Assembly (NCBI GenBank): GCA_021845465.1
Contig: JAKBRL010000025.1
Location: 1-11,570 of the forward strand
DNA from: Microcaldota archaeon
Lineage (GTDB): Archaea; Micrarchaeota; Micrarchaeia; Micrarchaeales; CABMGC01
DNA length: 11,570 nt
Direction of reading: 5' to 3'
The notes below the pieces were generated by a model that saw only the letters and a program-made list of their open reading frames with translations, had not been told where the DNA came from and ran no database searches. The position numbers and the translations under genes were made by a program. Below, piece after piece: positions 1-5,747 of the stretch (within the stretch, counting starts at the first letter, position 1; every line of letters starts with the position of its first letter).

Positions 1-87
1 TTATTATCAACCCGACAAGCAGCTGACCCATTAATAAAAGAGAAACTTGATCAAATCGGGTCAATTATAAAGACGATGAGAAATTAA
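1..87 (+). CDS. C-terminal end of a protein cut by the window edge
   Basis: Frame 1 is open from the first base to a TAA at 85-87 and encodes 28 residues ending in an amphipathic, Lys/Ile-rich helix-like tail (LIKEKLDQIGSIIKTMRN). The other two forward frames close within about 34 bases, so this is the only forward frame that could be the end of a larger gene. The product cannot be named from so short a tail. It would converge on the leftward tRNA gene about 50 bases further on. It could be chance, because 28 open codons is weak evidence; the residue composition is what makes it plausible. Confidence 0.45.
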   Translation, partial: LLSTRQAADPLIKEKLDQIGSIIKTMRN

Positions 88-130
88 TGGCTTTGCAATA
101 TCTATCGGTATCAAAAATCTAGCAAAGGAC

Positions 131-135
131 AAAAA
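131..135 (-). terminator. T5 run downstream of tRNA-Pro
   Basis: On the minus strand a run of five T follows 5 nt after the discriminator base of the tRNA. Short T-runs without a required hairpin are the usual archaeal terminators, so this is a likely termination site for the tRNA transcript. Confidence 0.5.
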
Positions 136-140
136 TAAAC

Positions 141-213
141 CGGGGAGTTCGAGATTTGAACTCGAGTCTTCAGGACCCAAACCTGAAAGCCTGCCAGGCT
201 AGCCTAACTCCCC
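141..213 (-). tRNA. tRNA-Pro (anticodon UGG)
   Basis: The minus strand folds into a full 73-nt cloverleaf. The acceptor stem GGGGAGT (213-207) pairs with ACTCCCC (148-142). U8 and A9 are TA at 206-205. The D stem is GGCT/GGCT with a G-U closing pair, and the loop contains AG and GG. The anticodon stem is TCAGG/CCTGA, with loop TTTGGGT giving anticodon UGG and G37. The variable loop is 4 nt. The T stem is TCGAG/CTCGA around TTCAAAT. The discriminator is G. CCA is not encoded and there is no intron. UGG can read all four proline codons when suitably modified. It lies 39 nt downstream of the histidine phosphatase gene on the same strand, so it could be cotranscribed or have its own start in the AT-rich gap at 214-252. 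Confidence 0.96.
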
Positions 214-252
214 CCTTATAAAATAAGCATGCTAACTAATTTAATCCGTTCC

Positions 253-900
253 TCATATAATACTTTCTGGAAGTTCATAACTACCTATTGAAACTATCCG
301 CATTTTTCCATCGCCTTGGGAATTTATTACCGTGAAAGATGTATGGTCTATATAAATTCCAGCCATCTCGTTTTCATCCTTCCTTTCCAGGTATGATATC
401 GCTCCCTTTATAAAATCCATATGGGAAACTGCAACTGTAATGCCTCCTTTTTTAAGCGACCTGATGAATCTTCCAGCCCTATCAGCGATATCGTTCCAGC
501 TCTCCCACTCTCCATAGCCATTTTCTACCTGTTCCTTCTTTATTCTCTTCATTTCCTCCCTGGAATCGAATTTCATGTTATTATACTTTCCAAAACCTCT
601 CTCAGTCAAAAGAGGTTCTATTACCGGCTTCAGATTTATGTATTTTGAAAGTATATCAGCGGTTTCCCTGGCTCTCAGAACCGGACTCGTATAAAAATTA
701 TCTATTGTTTTTATTTTTGAAAGTTTCCTTCCGGAATCATTGACGGATTCCCTCCCAAAATCTGTGAGCGGATATCTATTTTCATCAGTGCTCAATGTAA
801 ACGAGACATTAGTCTGGCTCTCCCCATGCCTTATAAAAATACATGTTCTGGAATCTGAAGTTTTTATACTATCAGTGCCGCCTTCATATATGTCTGACAT
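253..900 (-). CDS. Histidine phosphatase superfamily protein (phosphoglycerate-mutase-like)
   Basis: A 215-residue protein of the histidine phosphatase (branch 1) clan, which transfers phosphate through a phospho-histidine. It has the catalytic signature FIRHGES at 22-28 with nucleophile H25 and partner R24, the motif SPVLRARETA at 72-81 supplying the second Arg (R76), an acidic segment LLTERGFGKYN near 97-107 (E100 the likely proton donor), and the second catalytic His in VAVSHMDFIKG (H160). All core residues are present, so it should be active. The usual Gly-Gly after the second His is Met-Asp. Substrates in this clan range from sugar phosphates to phosphoproteins, so the substrate is open. 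About 17 hydrophilic residues precede the core. The ATG at 900 lies 10 nt after the stop of the DUF2666-like gene, so the two are probably cotranscribed. Confidence 0.9.
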   Translation of the reverse strand: MSDIYEGGTDSIKTSDSRTCIFIRHGESQTNVSFTLSTDENRYPLTDFGRESVNDSGRKLSKIKTIDNFYTSPVLRARETADILSKYINLKPVIEPLLTERGFGKYNNMKFDSREEMKRIKKEQVENGYGEWESWNDIADRAGRFIRSLKKGGITVAVSHMDFIKGAISYLERKDENEMAGIYIDHTSFTVINSQGDGKMRIVSIGSYELPESII

Positions 901-910
901 AATAGCAACA

Positions 911-1390
911 TTATTTTTTCGGCTGCCTTCCTCTTGGTTTAGGAAGCTTCAGTTCCTTATAAACCTTAGCGAGCATTTCCTGGTTAACATCAAAATCAAA
1001 TCCCAGTGCCTGGACGACCTTCCTGAATAAATAGGTGCTGGCAATATCCTTGAGGTCTGGATTCTTAGAACAGGAGTTTTCCACCACTTTTTTGCTTTCC
1101 GTAGACGAAAGCTGCAGGATTACATCAGCCATATCCTTAAAATTTTTCTTTTTGTTTGAAGCTATCTTAGATGCATAACTGTCCAGTCCTACTATATCTA
1201 TATGTTCGCCAAAGATCTCGAAAGCCTTTCTGTCTATAGACTGCCTTATGGAGGCAAGACTGAAGGCTACCTCCTCTGGTTTTGTATCCTCTCTTATGGT
1301 AAGCTTTTTTACTGCTATCCAGTCCTTCCACTTTGCAGAGAACTCTACAGATCCTATCCCAGACTCTTCTCCTTCCATAACGTGATTCAC
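911..1390 (-). CDS. DUF2666-like archaeal protein of unknown function
   Basis: A 159-residue soluble protein. The stretch EFSAKWKDWIAVKKLTI followed by an ASIRQSIDRKAFEIFGE segment resembles, from memory, the archaeal family DUF2666, whose function is unknown; this is a tentative family call. The rest is mostly helical and charged, ending in a basic tail (KLPKPRGRQPKK) that could bind nucleic acid. The first start is a GTG at 1390-1388 that overlaps the TGA of the upstream winged-helix gene by 4 nt (GTGA), a classic translational-coupling arrangement. An in-frame ATG four codons later (1378) is the alternative start. It sits in a leftward operon between the winged-helix gene and the histidine phosphatase. 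It has no transmembrane segment and no recognisable catalytic motif. Confidence 0.75.
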   Translation of the reverse strand: MNHVMEGEESGIGSVEFSAKWKDWIAVKKLTIREDTKPEEVAFSLASIRQSIDRKAFEIFGEHIDIVGLDSYASKIASNKKKNFKDMADVILQLSSTESKKVVENSCSKNPDLKDIASTYLFRKVVQALGFDFDVNQEMLAKVYKELKLPKPRGRQPKK

Positions 1391-1608
1391 TTTGATCCTA
1401 TTATATAATACCCTGCAGACTTTTCCCTAGCAACTCTCTTTATGCTCCCCTTGTTTGCAAGCGATACCAATGTATTGGTCACCAGACCCTTAGGCCTATT
1501 CGATTTCTTGGCTATATCATCGGCAGTCTTCTTCTTTTCTTCGCTTACTGCGCCTATCTCTTTCATAGCATTCAGAATCTCATTCTCAACCTGTGTAAGT
1601 TCAGCCAT
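1387..1608 (-). CDS. Small winged-helix DNA-binding protein
   Basis: A 73-residue protein that consists of a single winged-helix domain. Helix 1 is around LTQVENEILNAMKEIG. The helix-turn-helix is ADDIAKKSNRPKGLVTNTLVSLANKGSIKR, with the recognition helix near KGLVTNTLVSLANKG. The beta wing is RVAREKSAGYYIIG. This matches the MarR/ArsR-like minimal fold common among archaeal regulators, but no specific family is recognised. The ATG at 1608 lies about 25 nt downstream of a TATA-like element (1629-1636), giving a nearly leaderless transcript. Its stop overlaps the GTG start of the next gene. It may be a local regulator or a nucleoid-type protein; the target is not visible. Confidence 0.8.
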   Translation of the reverse strand: MAELTQVENEILNAMKEIGAVSEEKKKTADDIAKKSNRPKGLVTNTLVSLANKGSIKRVAREKSAGYYIIGSK

Positions 1609-1628
1609 CTAACCACTCTTGTATATTG

Positions 1629-1636
1629 TATAATTA
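1629..1636 (-). promoter_or_regulatory. TATA box for the winged-helix gene
   Basis: TAATTATA on the minus strand is centred about 25 nt upstream of the ATG at 1608, the spacing expected for an archaeal leaderless transcript. It directly follows the T-rich element after eL40. Confidence 0.5.
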
Positions 1637-1646
1637 AAAACAAAAA
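1636..1646 (-). terminator. T-rich terminator after eL40
   Basis: The minus strand reads TTTTTGTTTTT 5 nt after the eL40 stop codon, a typical archaeal T-rich terminator. Together with the adjacent TATA box it suggests that eL40 is largely separated from the downstream operon. Confidence 0.5.
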
Positions 1647-1650
1647 CTAC

Positions 1651-1803
1651 CTACTTCTTGATTCTAGCATCCTTTCTTTTAACCCTAAGGTATCTGCTTC
1701 CACATTTCCTGCATTTTTCCACTCTTGCCCTGTTTCTGGCCTTGCATCTTCTGCAAACCCATACATTTACAAGAAGTTCATCTGCTAATCCGAATTTTCC
1801 CAT
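1651..1803 (-). CDS. rpl40e: 50S ribosomal protein L40e (eL40)
   Basis: A 50-residue basic zinc-ribbon protein of the large ribosomal subunit. Translation gives CRRC at 17-20 and CRKCG at 31-35, with the family signature C-x2-C-K-A-R-N between the knuckles and a basic end (YLRVKRKDARIKK). Four Cys are placed to bind one zinc. Length and layout match archaeal L40e, which stands alone, unlike eukaryotic L40, which is made as a ubiquitin fusion. The ATG at 1803 lies 34-42 nt from a TATA box at 1837-1845. It heads the leftward gene group but is followed by a T-rich element, so it may form its own short transcript. Confidence 0.93.
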   Translation of the reverse strand: MGKFGLADELLVNVWVCRRCKARNRARVEKCRKCGSRYLRVKRKDARIKK

Positions 1804-1836
1804 CTGAAACACTCTATAAGTAAGGATTAATTAATA

Positions 1837-1845
1837 CTTTATATT
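1837..1845 (-). promoter_or_regulatory. TATA box for eL40
   Basis: AATATAAAG on the minus strand lies about 38 nt (centre) upstream of the eL40 ATG, predicting a start site near 1815 and a leader of about 12 nt. A second AT-rich stretch at 1826-1835 could serve instead. Confidence 0.5.
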
Positions 1846-1855
1846 GGTAAGGAAA

Positions 1856-1866
1856 GATATATATTA
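1856..1866 (+). promoter_or_regulatory. Candidate TATA box for the DUF192 gene
   Basis: GATATATATTA on the plus strand is a good TATA match and would start transcription near 1887, leaving a leader of about 115 nt before the DUF192 ATG at 2002. A weaker TTTATTG at 1958-1964 would give a short leader of about 15 nt. Which one is used cannot be decided from sequence. The leader between them contains no convincing gene. Confidence 0.35.
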
Positions 1867-2001
1867 ATGTTTGAATCCCTCAATCTTATAATTATAAATT
1901 TATGGCACAAATAACAAAATCCAGATATAAGCTGTTAAGCGTCTGTGAAGGATTCGGTTTATTGAAAACAGAGCATCAAATCCTGATTATGTCGCGATAC
2001 C

Positions 2002-2484
2002 ATGTCCAAAAAAGAATTCATATTACTTCTTGCAGCCGCAGTCTTACTGCTTGCGTTTATCTATATTATGCACGAAGGATTTATTCCTTCAAACGGCCAG
2101 ATACGCAATGAGCAGGTAAATGCCATAAATATAGAATATTCCAACGGAACAAGCACTAGAGAAAATGTCTATATTGCAGATACGCCTATTGAACAGGCAA
2201 CAGGGCTGATGTACATGAATTCGATGGGGAGCTGCAACGGCATAGGAAACTGCTATGGCATGCTTTTCGTATTTCCTAATTCTTCAGAAGAATGCTTCTG
2301 GATGAAAAACACCGAAATATCACTCAAGCAATCTTGGATATACAACAATACAATAATCTACCAGGTAGAAGGAGTTCCATATTCGCTGAAGTCATTCTGC
2401 CATTATGGCAATTATGTACTTGAGACATATGCCAACTCAAGTCTGGGCATAGGAGACCATATCTATCTCAACGGAAGCAGTTGA
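2002..2484 (+). CDS. Exported, membrane-anchored DUF192 (UPF0127) protein
   Basis: A 160-residue protein. Residues 5-23 form one hydrophobic helix preceded by two Lys, a signal anchor placing the rest outside the cell. The remainder matches DUF192, a small beta-barrel-like family of unknown function: TPIEQATGLMYMN at 61-73, GMLFVFPN at 86-93, FWMKNTEISL at 99-108, then a YVLETYA-x-GIGD ending. All hallmark stretches are present and the length is normal. It has four Cys in the exported part (78, 84, 98, 133), which could form two disulfides. The ATG at 2002 is the first start in frame, with an in-frame TGA at 1984-1986. It stands alone between divergent eL40 and downstream cdc48, each with its own TATA element. 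Confidence 0.9.
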   Translation: MSKKEFILLLAAAVLLLAFIYIMHEGFIPSNGQIRNEQVNAINIEYSNGTSTRENVYIADTPIEQATGLMYMNSMGSCNGIGNCYGMLFVFPNSSEECFWMKNTEISLKQSWIYNNTIIYQVEGVPYSLKSFCHYGNYVLETYANSSLGIGDHIYLNGSS

Positions 2485-2592
2485 GGAATCAAAGCCAATC
2501 CGCAAACTGCATTCCGGAAAAATATTCCATGGTTCTACTGCAACTTAGAGCCCAAGCCAAGCGTTCTTTAAGCCCTAGCTTACAATAGTGGA

Positions 2593-2607
2593 AATATATA
2601 TATTTTA
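2593..2607 (+). promoter_or_regulatory. TATA box for the cdc48 operon
   Basis: AATATATATATTTTA is the strongest TATA-like stretch ahead of cdc48. It predicts a start near 2626 and a leader of about 28 nt before the ATG at 2654. The in-frame GTG at 2588 lies upstream of this box, so it would not be in the transcript. The preceding gap from 2485 shows no gene. Confidence 0.55.
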
Positions 2608-2653
2608 CGAGCTAATATTAAATCTATTAATAATTACGGATTTGTTTGATTAT

Positions 2654-4819
2654 ATGGCAGCGGTAGGATTATCCAGTATAGAACTGACTGTAGCCGATGC
2701 ACTGGTTACCGACTCCGGCAGGAGCATAGCCAGAATAGACTCCAAATCACGAAGAGCCCTAGGCGTGGTATCAGGAGACATAATAGAGATAAAGGGCAAG
2801 ATAAAAGCCTCAGCGGCAACAGTATGGCAGGCGCATCCAAGCGATGAAGGCCTGGGATTTATCAGGATAGACGGTTATCTAAGGCAGAACCTGGGTGTAG
2901 GAATAGGGGACAAGATCTTTGTTTCAAAAACCGAAGCAAAGGAAGCCGACAAGGTAGTGCTGGCGCCTCCTCCGAGCCAAAGGCCTCCTCTATCTCCTGA
3001 TTTTGCAGAATACGCTAAGAGAAGGCTTGAAAACAGGCCTCTCACAAAAGGCGACTCGATACCCATTCCAATGTTTGGGCTCGTATTCAACTTTTTGGTA
3101 GTACAGGTAATACCCCACGGCATCGTAAAAATAGGAAACAAGACAAATTTAATAGTAAAGGATGAGCCTGTATCCGAATCGATAGTAAAGATAGGCGATG
3201 TGCATTATGAAGACATAGGAGGCCTTGATGACGCAAAGACCAAGATACGCGAGATGGTCGAGCTTCCTATACGTTATCCTGAATTATTCGAGAGATTGGG
3301 AATAGACCCGCCTAAAGGCGTCTTGCTTTACGGCCCTCCAGGCACGGGAAAAACGCTGCTGGCCAAAGCCGTCGCAAACGAGAGTGACGCCAATTTCATC
3401 TCAATATCGGGACCAGAGCTTGTAAGCAAATTCGTAGGAGAGAGCGAAGAAAAGCTAAGGGAGATATTCAAGAATGCAAATGAGAAGGCACCTACAATCA
3501 TATTCATGGATGAGATAGATGCCATAGCTCCAAAGCGGGAAGAAGCAACAAACGAGGTAGAGCGCAGAATGGTATCACAGCTGCTTACTCTTATGGACGG
3601 CATGCCTCCTAGAGGCCAGGTAATAGTACTTGCAGCTACAAACAGGCCAGATGCAATAGATCCGGCATTGAGAAGGCCGGGAAGATTCGACCGCGAAATA
3701 GAGATAGGAGTGCCTAATAGGAATGCAAGGAAGCAGATCCTCCAGATACATACAAGGAACATGCCTATGGCAAAGAATGTAAATATAGACGAACTTGCAG
3801 ATATAACCCACGGCTATACCGGAGCAGATCTCAATGCCCTTGTACGCGAGGCCGCAATGGCAACACTCAGAACAATACTGCCCAAGATAATAGACAAACA
3901 GAGCATACCTGTGGACATACTTGCAGACCTCAATGTAAACAATTCAAACTTCCAGGATGCCCTCAAGAGCATACAACCAAGTGCACTCAGGGAGGTCTTT
4001 GTCGAAAGACCCAATGTGCACTGGACAGATATAGGCGCACTTGAAAAGGTCAAGGAAGAACTCCGTGAGGCTGTAGAGCTTCCTCTGAAAGAACCTGAAC
4101 GCTTTGAGAAGATGGGCACAAGACCAGTCAAAGGCATACTTCTTGTAGGCCCTCCAGGCACGGGCAAGACTCTGCTGGCCAAAGCCGTTGCAACAGAGCG
4201 TGAGGCAAACTTCATATCGATAAAAGGACCTGAAGTTCTAAGCAAATTCGTAGGAGAGAGCGAGAAGACAGTAAGGGAGATCTTCAGGAAGGCAAGGCTA
4301 GCTTCGCCATGCATCATCTTCATAGATGAGATAGACTCAATAGCAAGGGCGCGCGGCTCATCTGACGATTCAAGAGTAACAGAACGTGTAGTAGACACCT
4401 TGCTAACTGAGATGGACGGCCTTCAGGAGCTAAAGAATGTCGTAGTTCTTGCAGCTACAAACAGGCCGGAGGACGTTGATCCAGCAATACTAAGGCCGGG
4501 AAGATTTGACAAAATCATGGAGATACCAATGCCTGACCAGGAATCCAGATACTCTATACTTAAGATACATACAAAGAAGATGCCTCTTGATAAGGATGTA
4601 GATCTCAAAAACCTAGCAAGTATAACTGAGAACTACACCGGTGCAGAGCTTGAGAATGTTGTAAGGGAAGCGGGAATGCATGCGATAAGGAAGAAACGCG
4701 ACATAGTGGTCATGGATGATTTCATGGCAGCTGTAAAAGACATCAGGCCTGCAATTCCCAAGGAGGTTTCCGAAAGGATAAAACGATTCAAGGAAGAACC
4801 CGAAACAATGTACCGTTAA
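2654..4819 (+). CDS. cdc48: Cdc48/VAT-type AAA+ ATPase with two ATPase domains
   Basis: A 721-residue unfoldase that extracts and unfolds proteins using ATP and works with the archaeal 20S proteasome. The N-domain (about 1-195) begins with SSIELTVADALVTDSGRSIARID, a double-psi barrel start. D1 has Walker A GPPGTGKT at 227-234, Walker B FMDEID with D286-E287, and the RRPGRFDR Arg-finger region. D2 has Walker A at 499-506, Walker B FIDEID with D558-E559, and LRPGRFDK. Both pore loops read SKFVGES (F260 and F532). The protein ends in Met-Tyr-Arg, fitting the HbYX proteasome-docking motif. I chose the ATG at 2654 over the in-frame GTG at 2588, because the extra 22 residues (rich in Ile/Leu/Phe/Tyr) are not part of the family and overlap the TATA box. 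It leads an operon with eS6, Nudix and aIF2-gamma genes. Length is normal for the family. Confidence 0.97.
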   Translation: MAAVGLSSIELTVADALVTDSGRSIARIDSKSRRALGVVSGDIIEIKGKIKASAATVWQAHPSDEGLGFIRIDGYLRQNLGVGIGDKIFVSKTEAKEADKVVLAPPPSQRPPLSPDFAEYAKRRLENRPLTKGDSIPIPMFGLVFNFLVVQVIPHGIVKIGNKTNLIVKDEPVSESIVKIGDVHYEDIGGLDDAKTKIREMVELPIRYPELFERLGIDPPKGVLLYGPPGTGKTLLAKAVANESDANFISISGPELVSKFVGESEEKLREIFKNANEKAPTIIFMDEIDAIAPKREEATNEVERRMVSQLLTLMDGMPPRGQVIVLAATNRPDAIDPALRRPGRFDREIEIGVPNRNARKQILQIHTRNMPMAKNVNIDELADITHGYTGADLNALVREAAMATLRTILPKIIDKQSIPVDILADLNVNNSNFQDALKSIQPSALREVFVERPNVHWTDIGALEKVKEELREAVELPLKEPERFEKMGTRPVKGILLVGPPGTGKTLLAKAVATEREANFISIKGPEVLSKFVGESEKTVREIFRKARLASPCIIFIDEIDSIARARGSSDDSRVTERVVDTLLTEMDGLQELKNVVVLAATNRPEDVDPAILRPGRFDKIMEIPMPDQESRYSILKIHTKKMPLDKDVDLKNLASITENYTGAELENVVREAGMHAIRKKRDIVVMDDFMAAVKDIRPAIPKEVSERIKRFKEEPETMYR

Positions 4820-4841
4820 GGCAATTACACTTAGTGATATA

Positions 4842-5228
4842 ATGAAAATAGTACTCTCAGACAGAAAGATTGGAAAGACTGCACAGCTTGACATACCCAA
4901 AGACAACGAAGTCATGCTGATAGGCTCAAAAATAGGCGATGTTATAGAGGGAAATTCGGCAGGGCTTCCCGGATTCAAGCTTAAGGTAACAGGGCTTAGC
5001 GATAACTCCGGCGCTCCATCACGAAAGGAGATAGATGGAACAAGGAAGGCAAAGCCGCTACTTAGTTATGGAATAGGTATGAGAATAAGGGAGAAGGGCT
5101 ACAGATCGAAGAGGCTAATTCGCGGGAATACGATAAGTGCGGACACCTCGCAGATAAACACCGTAATAGAAGAATACGGACAAAAGTCTCCGGAAGAGCT
5201 CTTCAGGAAAGCAGAGAAGAAGGAATAA
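4842..5228 (+). CDS. rps6e: 30S ribosomal protein S6e (eS6)
   Basis: A 128-residue protein of the small ribosomal subunit. It starts KIVLSDRKIGKTAQLDI, has the conserved GFKLKVTGLSDNSGAPSRKEIDG segment (about 44-66) and GMRIREKGYRSKRLIRGNTIS (about 79-99), and ends in an acidic-basic helix. These match archaeal S6e, which lacks the long C-terminal phosphorylated tail of the eukaryotic protein. The ATG follows GTGATATA, a partial match to the archaeal Shine-Dalgarno core GGTGAT. It begins 22 nt after the cdc48 stop with no clear TATA box between, so it is probably cotranscribed. In many archaea this gene sits directly beside aIF2-gamma; here a Nudix gene lies between them. Confidence 0.95.
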   Translation: MKIVLSDRKIGKTAQLDIPKDNEVMLIGSKIGDVIEGNSAGLPGFKLKVTGLSDNSGAPSRKEIDGTRKAKPLLSYGIGMRIREKGYRSKRLIRGNTISADTSQINTVIEEYGQKSPEELFRKAEKKE

Positions 5229-5251
5229 TACCTTTTGCTACCAATTATCTT

Positions 5252-5734
5252 ATGATCCACATGAAAAAAGATGAAACCCTCCCCGAAATCGTAGTAGGAG
5301 CCTACATAAAAAACGACTCCGACGAATTCCTATTTGTAAAGTCAAAATACGAAAAAAAGATCTGGACTGTTCCAGGAGGGCATGTGGAGCGCGGCGAAAG
5401 GATAGCGGATGCATTAAGGCGCACAGTCTTCGAAGAGACAGGGCTTGTAGTCAATCCAATCCGTTTATTGGGAATACAGGAAAAGATTCCAGGCAGATCT
5501 TCCAAGAAAGACAATATTCACTTCATATTCATGGACTTCCTATGCGAAATAAAATCAAAGAAAAGGAAACCGCGAATATCAGAGGTAAAAAGCTCGGAGT
5601 GGATAGGCAAGCCTAAGCTTAAAAAATTAAAAGTTGACAGATACACGCGATATACGATAAAAATGCTCGGAATGAAAGGAACATATGAGCCTTATATACC
5701 TCTGGGGCTGGAGAAAAAGCTTCTAACTAAATAA
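5252..5734 (+). CDS. Nudix hydrolase
   Basis: A 160-residue protein that would hydrolyse a nucleoside diphosphate linked to another group, using divalent metal. The Nudix box runs from G43 to L65: GHVERGE (G-x5-E, E49), seven residues, then RTVFEETGL. The canonical REUxEExGU has Glu after the Arg; here that position is Thr58, while the metal-binding pair E61-E62 is intact. WTVPGGH just before the box is typical of the fold, and a beta/alpha C-terminal part (HFIFMDFLCEI, SEVKSSEWIG) follows. The substrate cannot be told. The start may be the ATG at 5252 or the ATG at 5261 three codons later; neither has a Shine-Dalgarno. It lies 23 nt after eS6 and 13 nt before aIF2-gamma, so it looks cotranscribed with translation genes. 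Confidence 0.9.
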   Translation: MIHMKKDETLPEIVVGAYIKNDSDEFLFVKSKYEKKIWTVPGGHVERGERIADALRRTVFEETGLVVNPIRLLGIQEKIPGRSSKKDNIHFIFMDFLCEIKSKKRKPRISEVKSSEWIGKPKLKKLKVDRYTRYTIKMLGMKGTYEPYIPLGLEKKLLTK

Positions 5735-5747
5735 ACGAAATGATCTG

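Noticed and set aside
740..1408. Plus-strand ORFs opposite the histidine phosphatase and DUF2666-like genes
   Set aside because: Shadows of supported minus-strand genes; no promoter, domain or composition supports them.
1902..2111. A 69-codon plus-strand ORF (MAQITKSRYK...) ahead of the DUF192 gene
   Set aside because: It overlaps the well-supported DUF192 signal anchor in another frame, its later part is a shadow of that gene, and the first 33 residues resemble nothing. Treated as leader.
2588..2653. An N-terminal extension of Cdc48 by 22 residues from a GTG start
   Set aside because: The segment contains the TATA box that should drive the gene, its residues are an Ile/Leu/Phe/Tyr-rich string unlike the family, and the ATG at 2654 gives a normal N-domain start.
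3328..4978. Several long minus-strand ORFs opposite cdc48 and the start of eS6
   Set aside because: They lie antisense to strongly conserved AAA+ domains, and their Ser/Leu/Pro-rich composition is that of shadow frames.
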